Positions 25,530-34,877 of a stretch of 64,000 nucleotides of DNA are shown here, one piece after another (position 1 is the stretch's first letter; each line of letters opens with the position of its first letter). The translations under genes were made by a program, and so were the position numbers. The notes under the pieces were generated by a model. That model was not told the origin of the DNA and ran no database searches. It worked only from the letters and a program-made list of their open reading frames with translations. This DNA comes from Sphingomonadales bacterium UBA2683 (GTDB lineage: Bacteria; Pseudomonadota; Alphaproteobacteria; Sphingomonadales; Sphingomonadaceae), in NCBI GenBank assembly GCA_002354635.1, contig DELZ01000003.1, positions 186,001 to 250,000 on the forward strand. Reading direction: 5' to 3'.

Positions 25530-28252
25530 ATAATATCTCCTAATATTTCGTCAGGATCCGGCCGCAGGTGCCGGTTCCATTCGTTAATAACGCATTGCCT
25601 GGCGTTGTCATAGCCGTCCAGAAGGGCATCCCAGCTTGCCTGACCCGCCGCTCTCGCGATCAATGCACGGCTGGTTTCCGGCGGATAGTCGCAATCCGGA
25701 GACATCAGCCGCAACGCTACGAGCAGCCGTGTCATCAGTTCGTGCGCGGTCACCATATCTTTACCGAGATGTCCCCCGGCGACCAGCGCGCGCACCGCCT
25801 TGCCCAGCTGCGGTTGCAGCGCATCGCCGGTCTTCAGCTGCAGAAAATGAATGATGAATTCCCAGTCGACCAACCCGCCTTCCATCAGCTTCGTGTCCAG
25901 CGGTCCCTTCGGCGGCTTGTGCTCGACAATATCCAGCCGCATCTTGCGAACCGCCTTGCGCAGGGCTTCCGGCTCCCGCTCCTGCTTCAGGATATCGCAT
26001 ATCTGCCCCTGCAACTGCTCCCGCAGGGTTGCATCGCCATATACCGGTCGCGCCCGGGTCAATGCCATATGTTCCCAGGTCCAGGCATTTTCCCGCTGAT
26101 ATTTGTAAAAGCTCTCGAGAGTCACCGCCAGCGGACCCTGGGTGCCGGAAGGCCGGAGTCTCGTATCGACTTCATACAGCGGACCGGCAGCTGTCGGTAC
26201 CGACAGGGCGGTGACAATCCGCGCGGTCAGCCGGTTGAAATATTGCGTGCCGCCAAGCGGGCGCTGACCATCGGACTCGGCGCTATGATCACCGGAAAAC
26301 AGGAAAATGAGGTCGAGGTCGGACGCATGGGTCAATGCCGCTCCTCCGAGCCGTCCCAGCGCCAGGATCAGCAGCCCGGTACCCGCAATCTTGCCGTGAA
26401 CCTGCTCGAACTCCGCAATAGTAGCATCAGCGAGCACCTGGATCGCCGCTTCCGCTACCCGAGCATAGCCTGCGGAAATTTCCAGCGCATCATGCTCGCC
26501 CTCGATCAGCTGAACGCCGAGCGCAAAGCGTTTTTCGCCAACCCGGGCGCGCACCCGGTCGAGCAGCATCTGATAGTCATCGCCCGGTTCGGTACGGGCA
26601 AACTGGTCGGCCAGTTCTGCAACAGACGGCGGCAGGTCCAGCGCCGTGGCATCGATCAGGCCATCGAACAGTTCCGCCCGTCGGGCCAGCGCATCGGCAA
26701 GCACCGGCGCGTGACTGAGAATCTGGCCGAGCTTTTCAAGCAGGCCGGGGCGCGCCTCCAATATCCGGAAAAAATTGATTGCGGTCGGCAATTTGTCGAT
26801 CAGGCTGTCCAGCCGGGCCAGCGCCTTCGTCGAATTTGGTGCCGTTGCGATCGCGTCGACCAGAGCCGGCAGGATGGCCTCGAAGGATTCCTGGGCAGCG
26901 GCAGATCGCAGAGCGGTTACCTTGCCGCTCCGCCAGCGCTTGATTGCCTGCAGGAAACTGTCGGCTTCGACCAGATTTTTCCCCGCGATTACGGCTGCCA
27001 ACTTTTCCTCATCCGCCGGAAGCCGCGCATCATCCTCCGGTTCGATAAGATCATCGTAAATCCGGCCGACCGCCTCCACATGCGGGACCAGCAGTTCGAG
27101 CAATGTCTGCCCCTTGTCCAGTCCGTGCAGTCGCGCCACCCGGTCAAGGGTCGCTGTCTCGTCGGGCAGGCTGTGGGTTTGCTGGTCATTGACCATCTGC
27201 AACCGGTGCTCGATGACCCGGTAGAGTTCGTAGGCCTCGCTCAACACATTTGCCTTGTCCCTGTCGATCCGGCCTGCCCGCGCCAGCGCGTCCAGCGCAT
27301 CGCGGGTTGCCGGTGCCCGCAAATCCGGTTGCCGCCCGCCAAAGATCAGCTGGTGCATCTGGGCATAGAATTCCGTTTCCCTTATGCCTCCGCGCCCGCG
27401 TTTCAGGTCAAAGCCGGGTCCGAACTTCTGGCCGGCTGCATAATGGTCGCGGATCTGCGCCGTCACCGATCCGATATTCCGGATCGCTCCGTAATCGAGC
27501 GACCGACGCCAGATGAACGGATTGATCGTTTCAAGAAAATAGCGCCCCAGCTGCCGATCACCGGCAGCGACCCGGGAGCGGATATAGGCTGCCTGCTCCC
27601 ACGCCAGCGCGCTCGACTCATAATAGCTGATTGCTGCTTCCACCGGCAACGCCACCGGACTCACTTCGGGTGACGGCCGCAACCGCATATCGACCCGGAA
27701 CACATAGCCGTCGGCGTCGCGACTGTTGAGCGCCTCGACCAGCTGCTGACCGATACGGCGGGCGGCATCGCTGGGCTCTTCGCGGCCGCGTACCGGTATT
27801 CTGTCCGGATCATAGATGAAGATCGGGTCGATATCCGACGAATAATTGAGTTCCCGGCTGCCGTGTTTTCCCAGACCGATGATAGAAAAACCTTCTACCG
27901 GCGCATCCGGATAGCGGGTTGCATAAATATCGGCCAAAGCCTCATCCAGCGCCCGGTCGGCGAAATCGGACAATCGTTCGATGACTTCGGTCAGGGACAG
28001 TTGCCCGGCCAGATCGCCAATCGCCAGTGTCAGCGCCAGCGCCCGTTTTTCCCGCCGCAATTTTTGCCGAACATTTTCCGCGCCCGCTCCCGCGCCACCG
28101 ACATATTCCAGGGCCGCTTGCAGATTTTCTTCGGCCAGCAAATCGGTCAGCGCTGGTTGCACCTGCATCGCCATCGCCAGAAAGGACGCATTTTCCCGCG
28201 CGCGGTCCAGCGCATCCTGGAGTGTGGTTGTTTCCGGCATGCCTGCAATCAT
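25526..28252 (-). CDS. glnE: Bifunctional glutamine synthetase adenylyltransferase/adenylyl-removing enzyme
   Basis: 908 residues with two nucleotidyltransferase domains: the N-terminal adenylyl-removing half (GSRELNYSSDIDPIF near residue 130) and the C-terminal adenylylating half (LGGAALTHASDLDLIFLF near residue 640), each with its paired Asp, plus linked helical GlnD-like domains. It controls glutamine synthetase in response to nitrogen status through PII. Start ATG 28252 overlaps the tgt stop (ATGA) and its own stop overlaps bcp (ATGA). Slightly shorter than E. coli GlnE, normal for alphaproteobacteria. Confidence 0.95.
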   Translation of the reverse strand: MIAGMPETTTLQDALDRARENASFLAMAMQVQPALTDLLAEENLQAALEYVGGAGAGAENVRQKLRREKRALALTLAIGDLAGQLSLTEVIERLSDFADRALDEALADIYATRYPDAPVEGFSIIGLGKHGSRELNYSSDIDPIFIYDPDRIPVRGREEPSDAARRIGQQLVEALNSRDADGYVFRVDMRLRPSPEVSPVALPVEAAISYYESSALAWEQAAYIRSRVAAGDRQLGRYFLETINPFIWRRSLDYGAIRNIGSVTAQIRDHYAAGQKFGPGFDLKRGRGGIRETEFYAQMHQLIFGGRQPDLRAPATRDALDALARAGRIDRDKANVLSEAYELYRVIEHRLQMVNDQQTHSLPDETATLDRVARLHGLDKGQTLLELLVPHVEAVGRIYDDLIEPEDDARLPADEEKLAAVIAGKNLVEADSFLQAIKRWRSGKVTALRSAAAQESFEAILPALVDAIATAPNSTKALARLDSLIDKLPTAINFFRILEARPGLLEKLGQILSHAPVLADALARRAELFDGLIDATALDLPPSVAELADQFARTEPGDDYQMLLDRVRARVGEKRFALGVQLIEGEHDALEISAGYARVAEAAIQVLADATIAEFEQVHGKIAGTGLLILALGRLGGAALTHASDLDLIFLFSGDHSAESDGQRPLGGTQYFNRLTARIVTALSVPTAAGPLYEVDTRLRPSGTQGPLAVTLESFYKYQRENAWTWEHMALTRARPVYGDATLREQLQGQICDILKQEREPEALRKAVRKMRLDIVEHKPPKGPLDTKLMEGGLVDWEFIIHFLQLKTGDALQPQLGKAVRALVAGGHLGKDMVTAHELMTRLLVALRLMSPDCDYPPETSRALIARAAGQASWDALLDGYDNARQCVINEWNRHLRPDPDEILGDII

Positions 28253-29376
28253 GGGTTCAGATAGCTGCTGCGGAATTTTTTGGCAAAATCGGCAAAAGTC
28301 CCCGCCGCGATTGCTTCCCGCATGTCCGCCATCAGCGTCTGATAATAGGCAATATTATGCTCGGTCATCAGCATCGCGCCCAATATCTCCTTCGCCCGGA
28401 TCAGATGGTGCAGATAGGCGCGGCTGTAGCTTGCACAAACCGAACATTCGCAACTTTCGTCCAGCGGCGCCAGATCCTCGGCAAATTTGGCGTTGCGGAT
28501 ATTGATCGCACCTCGTGCTGTAAACGCCTGGCCGTTGCGGCCGGACCGGCTGGGCAGCACGCAGTCGAACATGTCGACGCCGCGTTCCACCGCACCGACC
28601 AGGTCGTCAGGCTTGCCCACGCCCATCAGATAGCGCGGTTTGTCGGCAGGCAATTGCCCCGGTGCATAGTCGAGCACCTCGAACATCGCCTCCTGCCCCT
28701 CGCCAACGGCAAGACCGCCGATCGCATAGCCGTCAAACCCGATTTCAATCAGCGCCTGTGCCGACGCGGCGCGCATATCCCGGTCAAGGGAGCCCTGCTG
28801 GATACCGAACAGCGCCGCTTTCGCCGCATGACCCGTTCCGCTGTCAAAGCCGTCACGGGAGCGCTTGGCCCAGCGCATCGAGCGCTCCATCGAGGCCTGC
28901 GCCTCGTCCCGTGTCGCGCCATTCTTGGTACATTCGTCAAACGCCATGACAATATCGCTGCCCAGCAGCCGCTGGATTTCCATCGACCGTTCCGGGGTCA
29001 GCATATGCCGCGAGCCGTCGAGATGGCTCTGGAACTCCACCCCGTCCTCGCTCAGCTTGGTGAGCTCCGACAGGCTCATCACCTGATAGCCGCCGCTATC
29101 GGTCAGGATCGGGCGGTCCCAGTTCATGAACTTGTGCAGACCACCGAGCCGTGCCACCCGCTCCGCTCCGGGCCGCAGCATCAGGTGATAGGTGTTGCCG
29201 AGAATGATGTCCGCACCGGTTGCGCGCACGCTTTCCGGCTTCATCGCCTTGACCGTTGCAGCTGTGCCCACCGGCATGAACGCAGGCGTGCGAATGTCGC
29301 CACGCAACATGGATATGCTGCCGGTCCGGGCCTTGCCGTCGGTTGCGGTGATCGAAAATGAGAAGCGCTCAGCCAC
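28249..29376 (-). CDS. tgt: tRNA-guanine transglycosylase
   Basis: A 375-residue enzyme that exchanges guanine 34 for preQ1 in GUN-anticodon tRNAs. Catalytic and binding motifs are TDSGGYQVMSL (active-site Asp), GIQQGSLD, VLPSRSGRNG (nucleophile region MFDCVLP) and the zinc site CECSVC...H. In many alphaproteobacteria tgt directly follows queA; here 5.5 kb with four other genes separates them. Confidence 0.96.
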   Translation of the reverse strand: MAERFSFSITATDGKARTGSISMLRGDIRTPAFMPVGTAATVKAMKPESVRATGADIILGNTYHLMLRPGAERVARLGGLHKFMNWDRPILTDSGGYQVMSLSELTKLSEDGVEFQSHLDGSRHMLTPERSMEIQRLLGSDIVMAFDECTKNGATRDEAQASMERSMRWAKRSRDGFDSGTGHAAKAALFGIQQGSLDRDMRAASAQALIEIGFDGYAIGGLAVGEGQEAMFEVLDYAPGQLPADKPRYLMGVGKPDDLVGAVERGVDMFDCVLPSRSGRNGQAFTARGAINIRNAKFAEDLAPLDESCECSVCASYSRAYLHHLIRAKEILGAMLMTEHNIAYYQTLMADMREAIAAGTFADFAKKFRSSYLNP

Positions 29377-29529
29377 ACAGATGTCCCAACATATTCATGA
29401 TACCGAATGTGGCGGGTTCAAATTTGTATTTTCGTGATGATTGTGTAACCATTGGCCTGCCCTGTTCGAATTGCCGATAGCTGTGCAGGATGGCAGCCCA
29501 TTTTCAAAGACCTAAATCGGGAGAATCTC

Positions 29530-29877
29530 ATGACAAAGGCTACGAAACTAGGTGCGGCAGCCTCTGCCCTGATCGCGGCGGCAGCTTTGTCCGCCTGTTC
29601 CGGCGGAACCAGCGAAGCAACCAGCGAAAACGCGGAAGCAACAACTGCCGAGGTGACCGAAGTCGCTGCAGCAGAAAAGGAAAAATGCTTCGGCATCGCG
29701 AAAGCAGGTGAAAATGATTGTGCTGCAGGCGAAGGCACCAGCTGCGCGGGCACCGCTGTGCTCGACTATCAGGGCAATGCCTGGAAATATACCGACGCGG
29801 GCGAGTGCGAAGCCATTGGTGGATCGCTCACCGAAGTCGCCGACAATGATCCGCCGGTTGCCCCGGCTGAAGGCTAG
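29530..29877 (+). CDS. DUF2282 (bufferin-precursor-like) lipoprotein
   Basis: A 115-residue protein. The N-terminal lipoprotein signal ends in a lipobox (AALSACSGG), followed by a low-complexity Ala/Glu/Thr linker to about residue 58 and then a DUF2282 core: EKCFGIAKAGENDCAAG, TSCAGTAV and GECEAIGGSL, with four conserved Cys. DUF2282 members are precursors of bufferins, copper-binding peptides matured by a DUF692 enzyme with a DUF2063-type partner. Neither partner is encoded nearby, and the lipid anchor is unlike the usual cleavable signal. GGGAG lies 5 bases before ATG 29530. A strong terminator follows. Confidence 0.82.
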   Translation: MTKATKLGAAASALIAAAALSACSGGTSEATSENAEATTAEVTEVAAAEKEKCFGIAKAGENDCAAGEGTSCAGTAVLDYQGNAWKYTDAGECEAIGGSLTEVADNDPPVAPAEG

Positions 29878-29895
29878 GCCTTCCGATAACGCAAT

Positions 29896-29927
29896 AAAAA
29901 GGGCGGCTCGATCAAGCCGCCCTTTTT
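29896..29927. terminator. Bidirectional rho-independent terminator
   Basis: A perfect 8-base stem (GGGCGGCT 29901-29908, AGCCGCCC 29915-29922) with a 6-base loop, preceded by AAAAA and followed by TTTTT. It ends both the DUF2282 lipoprotein transcript and the opposing aldehyde dehydrogenase transcript. Confidence 0.93.
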
Positions 29928-29968
29928 ATATTTCAAGATAGGAGTTTTTCTGCTCCGAGATCCCGGCT

Positions 29969-31393
29969 TTAGCCCGGCAAGCCGCTGATCGATTTCACTT
30001 CCATGAAATCGCGCAGACCGTAAACACCGCCCTCGCGGCCGTTGCCGGACTGCTTGTAACCGCCAAATGGTGCACCGGGAGCCGGGCCCCAATTGTTGAT
30101 GATGACCATGCCTGCCTTCAGTTGCGGAGCCACGGAGGCGGCTTCCGCCGGATCTCCGGAAATGACGGCGGAAAGGCCATATTCCGTGTCATTCGCAATT
30201 TCGATCCCTTGCTCTAGATTGTCGTAGCTCATCAGCGTTACCACCGGTCCGAATATCTCTTCCTTGGCGATCCGCATATCGGGCGTCACGCCACTGAACA
30301 GCGTCGGCTTGACATAATAGCCGCGGTTCACATTGGCCGGCAGGTCGGTACCGCCGGCTTCCAGCGTTGCACCTTCGTCTATGGCGGACTGGATCAAATC
30401 CTGGATCTTGCCATATTGCGCCTTGTTGACAACCGGCCCCATATGGCCGCCTTCGACCGTCGGATCGCCCACCTCCTGGCTTTCGACGATATTCTTGACC
30501 ACCGCGATCGCATCGCTGTTCTGGTCCTTGTGCACCAGTACGCGGGTCGGCGCGATGCAGCTTTGGCCAGTATTGATCATCACACCGGCAATGGTCGCGG
30601 GCAGAACTTCTTCGAGCTTCGCACCGGGCAAGACCAGATTGGGCGATTTGCCACCCAGTTCCTGATGCACGCGCTTGACCGTATCGGCAGCTGCTTTCGC
30701 GACGAGGATGCCGGCGCGGGTCGAGCCGGTAAAACTCACCATGTCGACATCGGGATGTGATGCAATAGCCGCGCCCACGGTCGGGCCGTCACCCTGCACC
30801 AGGTTGAATACGCCGGCAGGAACGCCGGCGGCATCCATGACCTCGGCGAGAATGGCCGCACTGCCCGGGCATTCTTCGGACGGCTTCAACACCATCGTAT
30901 TGCCGCCGGCCAGAGCCGGTGCCACTTTCAGCGTGATCTGGTTCAGCGGCCAGTTCCACGGCGTGATCATGCCGACCACACCAATCGGTTCATAGACGAT
31001 GGTATTGGGGCCGACCTTTTCGGAAAACTCGAAATTCTTCAGCGCTTCCAGCGTGCCCATGAACCCGCCGAGACCAGCGGGCGCTTGCGCAGCGTTACCG
31101 AGGCTGACCGGAGCGCCCATCTCGACCGCCAGCGAAGCGGCAATGTCGGGCATCCGTTTCTGATATTCCTCGATGATCCGGCCAAGCAAGGCAAGCCGCT
31201 CTTCGCGCGAGGTCTGGCTGAACGTCTTGAACGCCTCCTTTGCAGCGGCGACGGCAGCATCTACATCTGCCTTGGTGCCGAGCACGATCTTGGTGCCCGG
31301 TTCTTCGGTGGCCGGATTGATGACCTGATGCGGTGTACCGCCGATAGAATCCACCCACTGGCCATTGATGTAATTCTGTTCGTAGCTGTCCAT
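29969..31393 (-). CDS. NAD(P)-dependent aldehyde dehydrogenase
   Basis: A 474-residue ALDH-superfamily enzyme. It shows the general-base glutamate in ELGGKSPNLV, the nucleophile Cys in NTGQSCIAPTRV and the cofactor loop SFTGSTRAG. ATG 31393 is 8 bases from GGAGAG; a second ATG two codons upstream (31399) is too close to it. Divergent from the P450, with a 421-base gap holding a queA remnant and an FNR-type box. Probable role: oxidising an aldehyde from the oxygenase pathway (inference). Confidence 0.92.
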   Translation of the reverse strand: MDSYEQNYINGQWVDSIGGTPHQVINPATEEPGTKIVLGTKADVDAAVAAAKEAFKTFSQTSREERLALLGRIIEEYQKRMPDIAASLAVEMGAPVSLGNAAQAPAGLGGFMGTLEALKNFEFSEKVGPNTIVYEPIGVVGMITPWNWPLNQITLKVAPALAGGNTMVLKPSEECPGSAAILAEVMDAAGVPAGVFNLVQGDGPTVGAAIASHPDVDMVSFTGSTRAGILVAKAAADTVKRVHQELGGKSPNLVLPGAKLEEVLPATIAGVMINTGQSCIAPTRVLVHKDQNSDAIAVVKNIVESQEVGDPTVEGGHMGPVVNKAQYGKIQDLIQSAIDEGATLEAGGTDLPANVNRGYYVKPTLFSGVTPDMRIAKEEIFGPVVTLMSYDNLEQGIEIANDTEYGLSAVISGDPAEAASVAPQLKAGMVIINNWGPAPGAPFGGYKQSGNGREGGVYGLRDFMEVKSISGLPG

Positions 31394-31483
31394 TGTCATC
31401 TCTCCATATCTGATTCTTTTTGATCGGTCCGCCTATGCCCTGATTCCGATTGTCTTTCCACTAGCAACAGAGCCAGCCCGTTC

Positions 31484-31537
31484 CGGCAACAGCAAGTTGG
31501 AATCGCCATAGCTGTGAAACCGATCGCCCCGGGCGAT
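31484..31537 (-). pseudogene. Remnant copy of the queA 3' end
   Basis: 54 bases match the last 54 bases before the queA stop (34881-34934), in the same orientation, at 49 of 54 positions. The translated remnant would read like the QueA C-terminus with changes (Ser to Asn, Tyr to His) and it lacks the stop codon. It sits at the far end of the P450-Rieske block from intact queA, as expected when a segment inserts at a gene's 3' end and displaces the old end. No integrase is present. Confidence 0.82.
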
Positions 31538-31814
31538 ATCAGAGCCCATTTTCCCAAATCAAGATTGCGATGATTGGCAAGTCGAGCACACTGCTCATGT
31601 CTTCAAAGTAGAGTTATAGTTTGGGCCAATCAAGCGCTTCAAATGCTCGCGATCCAACCAAGTCCTATCATTTTTGAGCGCACTCAGATTGATCCAGATC
31701 AATGCCGCGCCGCCGGAAAAATCGACAGTGTCCAATATCTGCTTTCGTTGGTTTGCAGACGAATGGCTACCGCAGGCGCGGCATCACAATGCCGGACCTA
31801 TCATAGGAGAACCC
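31538..31814. other. Non-coding remainder of the ALDH-P450 gap
   Basis: Together with the queA remnant, this fills the 421-base space between the divergent aldehyde dehydrogenase and P450 genes. Apart from the FNR-type box at 31689-31702 no gene, tRNA or repeat was seen. An open frame from 31674 runs into the P450 but lacks a ribosome site and is read as non-coding. Confidence 0.6.
31689..31702. promoter_or_regulatory. FNR/FixK-type binding site
   Basis: TTGAT-CCAG-ATCAA matches the FNR/Anr consensus TTGATNNNNATCAA at all ten defined positions. It is 113 bases upstream of the P450 start and about 296 bases upstream of the aldehyde dehydrogenase start, so it could serve the P450-Rieske operon. 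No FNR-family regulator gene is in the window. Confidence 0.65.
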
Positions 31815-33110
31815 ATGGAAAATCTTGAGGATATTGATGCCACCAGCCCGGAAAATCTGCGGGATCCCTATCCCTATTATGCCAGGTTGCGCAATGAGGC
31901 ACCGGTGTTCCGCGATCCGAAGACCGGGATCGTGTCGGTATCCACCTATGATCTCGTTCTGGAAGTCAATAAACGCCCCAAGATTTTCTCCAGCAATTTT
32001 GCATCGCTTTTGAATTCCGGGGGAAAGGGTCGTTTTGACGAGGAGGAAGAATCCATTCTGGCGGAGGGTATGCGCCGCTGCGACACGATGCTCACCGCCG
32101 ATCCTCCCGACCATGCGCGCTATAAACGGATTGCCATGCAGGCCCTGCCCCATAGCCGGATCATGGCAATGGCACCCTATATCACCGAAGTTACAAATGG
32201 GCTGATTGACAAATTTTCCACGGATGGAAAAGTCGAGTTCAAATCGCAATTTGCGGAAATGCTGCCCGGCATTGTCATTGCCGATGCGCTTGGTATCCCG
32301 CGCGAAGATATCCCGATGTTTCAGGCCTGGGTTCGTGCAGCCATTTTGCGTCTGAACGGCAATGCCAAGCCAGAAGAACGGCCGGCGCTGGCGCATAGCG
32401 AGATCGCCATGCAGACCTATTTTCTGGAAGCAATGGCGGAGCGGCGGAAGAATCCGGGTGACGATGTTGTATCGGACCTCATTCAGGCCTCCATGCAGAC
32501 AGAGGAAGGCGAACGGCCTCTCGATGAACCGGAAATCTATTCGATCGTTCAGCAAATCTTTACCGCCGGGCAGGAAGCGACTGCACATGCACTGACCTAT
32601 GCTTTGGCGCAGCTGCTGGCCAATCCCGAACAGCTGAAGGCGGTGATGTCCGATGACAGCCTCGTGGCAAATATGGTCGAGGAAACGGTGCGGCATCTGT
32701 CTCCGTCCCACAATATGTGGCGTATCGTGAAGCAAGACACGGTGCTGGGCGGGGTCGAGCTAAAAGCGGGAGAGCCAATGCTCATTCGCTACGGTTCGGC
32801 CAACCGCGATGAATCCAAATTTGACAATGCAGGCAAATTTGACGTTTCGCGGGCAAATGCCAAAAATCATATCGCATTTGGCGCGGGCGTCCACACTTGC
32901 CTCGGTATGACGCTAGCCCGGCTCGAGATGGTGACGGCACTTCCGATCGTACTGAAGCGGCTCAAAAATCTCCGCTTTGCAAATCCCGACAATCCTTTTT
33001 CCTTTGCCACCAGTCATATTTTACGCGGCGTTCAGTCGCTCGAACTGGTCTTCGATCCTGAAGTGGGTGCGGAACAGCGCGAGGAAAATCGCATGCTAGA
33101 AGCCAATTGA
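31815..33110 (+). CDS. Cytochrome P450
   Basis: A 431-residue soluble bacterial monooxygenase. It has the I-helix oxygen-activation motif AGQEAT, the K-helix ExxR in ETVRH, and the haem-ligand loop FGAGVHTCLGMTLAR near residue 360. ATG 31815 follows AGGAG (31805-31809) by 5 bases; the longer open frame is rejected. The Rieske oxygenase starts 18 bases after its stop. No ferredoxin or reductase is adjacent, so electron donors must come from elsewhere. Substrate unknown; steroid, terpenoid and fatty acid are all plausible. Confidence 0.93.
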   Translation: MENLEDIDATSPENLRDPYPYYARLRNEAPVFRDPKTGIVSVSTYDLVLEVNKRPKIFSSNFASLLNSGGKGRFDEEEESILAEGMRRCDTMLTADPPDHARYKRIAMQALPHSRIMAMAPYITEVTNGLIDKFSTDGKVEFKSQFAEMLPGIVIADALGIPREDIPMFQAWVRAAILRLNGNAKPEERPALAHSEIAMQTYFLEAMAERRKNPGDDVVSDLIQASMQTEEGERPLDEPEIYSIVQQIFTAGQEATAHALTYALAQLLANPEQLKAVMSDDSLVANMVEETVRHLSPSHNMWRIVKQDTVLGGVELKAGEPMLIRYGSANRDESKFDNAGKFDVSRANAKNHIAFGAGVHTCLGMTLARLEMVTALPIVLKRLKNLRFANPDNPFSFATSHILRGVQSLELVFDPEVGAEQREENRMLEAN

Positions 33111-33128
33111 TTTTTTGAGGAACAACAG

Positions 33129-34667
33129 ATGGTAGAGACGCTTACCGGAACAAACCGGTCCAAAGGGATCGGTTACGACGAACTGCTCGACATGGATACG
33201 CACAAGGTTCCATCCAGATTTCGTGAGGACAGCCCAATGGAACCGGGGCCGACCATTGTAGATCCCAGCATCTATTATTCCCGCGATTTCTTTGATCTGG
33301 AAGTCGAACGGCTTTGGAAGCGCGTTTGGCAAATGGCCTGCCACGAGGATGATATTCCCAATGTCGGCGATAGTCTGGTCTATGATATTGCCAGCCTATC
33401 CTTCATCATCGTTCGCACCGGTGAGGATGAGTTCAAGGCCTTTCCCAATGCCTGCCTTCACCGGGGCCGTGCGCTGCTGACCGAAGATGCCAAGGGATTG
33501 CATGAATTTCGCTGTCCATTTCATGGCTGGGGCTGGAAAATTGATGGCACATTGAAGGAAGTACCCTGCCAGTGGGACTTTCCCACGGTTAGCGAGAAGA
33601 CACATAGTCTGCCGCCGGTCCGGATCGGCCGCTGGCAAGGATGGGTGTTCATCAATCCGGACGATAATGCCGAGCCGCTGGAAGAATTTCTCGGCGATAT
33701 CGACCGCCATTTCGAACCGATCCCGTTTGAACGGCGCTATAAAGCTGTCCATGTCGCCAAGAAGCTGCGCTGCAACTGGAAGGTTGCGCAGGAGGCGTTC
33801 ATGGAGGCCTATCATGTGGTCGCCACGCATCCGACCTTGCTGGACGTGATGGGCGACGCGAACAGCAAATATGACGTGTTCGGCAATCTGTCGCGTGCCA
33901 TTTCACCCAATGGTCTGCTCAGCCCGCATGTCAATCCGGCGCTGGTGGCAGAACCGCTGGAGGGGGCAAAGACCTATGGCAAGGTGCGCCATGCGCTGTC
34001 CGGAAATATCTACGAACGCCTGGAAGAAGGCAGGGTCAAGGTTACAACCCGCGATGGCAGGACCGGCATTTTTGATGAAGCGGCCCATCATCTGGAAGGG
34101 GAATTGCATCACGCCGATATCCAGCTTTGCAACTGGGTCGGCGGTCCGCTTGCAGAAGGGATGGAAGAGGAACTTGATCCGACGACTACAGGTCCGATAG
34201 CCGAGCGGCGAAAGGCCGAAGCCGGTGCCCAGCGCGAAATGTGGCGCGAAACACTGGGCGATGAGGTTGACCAGATAAGCGACGCTGAATTTGTCGACAC
34301 GATCTATTATAATCTGTTCCCCAATATCAGCCCCTGGGGTTGCTTTGACCCGATTTTCTATCGTTTCCGTCCCAATGGCGATAATCCGGAAGAATGCATT
34401 CACGAAATCATGCTGATGCTGCCGGTACGCAAGGGTGAAAAACGGCCAGAATCCGCGAAGATACACTGGCTGGATTTTGACGATGACTATATCGACGCGC
34501 CGGAACTGGGGATGCTCGCCAAAGTGTTCAATCAGGATGTCGTAAACCTTCCGCATGTTCAGAAAGGGATGAAATCCATCAAGTCCAAGGAGATCATTTT
34601 TGCTAACTATGGCGAAACCAAAATCCGCCATTTCCACAAATTGCTGAAAGAACATCTGGCCCGATAG
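33129..34667 (+). CDS. Rieske non-haem iron oxygenase, alpha subunit
   Basis: A 512-residue oxygenase, longer than the 433-residue enzyme at 6.1 kb. The Rieske motif is CLHRGRALL...CPFHGWGW near residues 110-135, and the mononuclear iron site is AQEAFMEAYHVVATHP. It is probably cotranscribed with the P450 (18-base gap). The inserted region around residues 270-360 (EELDPTTTGPIAERRKAEAG) is an extension seen in some sphingomonad family members. Two oxygenases in one transcript suggest sequential oxidation of one substrate. Confidence 0.9.
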   Translation: MVETLTGTNRSKGIGYDELLDMDTHKVPSRFREDSPMEPGPTIVDPSIYYSRDFFDLEVERLWKRVWQMACHEDDIPNVGDSLVYDIASLSFIIVRTGEDEFKAFPNACLHRGRALLTEDAKGLHEFRCPFHGWGWKIDGTLKEVPCQWDFPTVSEKTHSLPPVRIGRWQGWVFINPDDNAEPLEEFLGDIDRHFEPIPFERRYKAVHVAKKLRCNWKVAQEAFMEAYHVVATHPTLLDVMGDANSKYDVFGNLSRAISPNGLLSPHVNPALVAEPLEGAKTYGKVRHALSGNIYERLEEGRVKVTTRDGRTGIFDEAAHHLEGELHHADIQLCNWVGGPLAEGMEEELDPTTTGPIAERRKAEAGAQREMWRETLGDEVDQISDAEFVDTIYYNLFPNISPWGCFDPIFYRFRPNGDNPEECIHEIMLMLPVRKGEKRPESAKIHWLDFDDDYIDAPELGMLAKVFNQDVVNLPHVQKGMKSIKSKEIIFANYGETKIRHFHKLLKEHLAR

Positions 34668-34877
34668 ACATTGTTCCTTGTCCGGCAAGGGGCTTTGTTA
34701 ATTGCTAGTGGTATGGAAGCCGTCTGTACAGGGCCCGATAGGCTGTCTAGCATCTTCGCTATGAATGGATGTGTGTGTGACACAGGGCAAATCGGCGAAA
34801 CATTCTTCTTCGAGGCAAACGCAGAGACGGTCGAAGAGGGGCAATCAGGTGTCGCTGCCTCATTGCGAACAATTATT

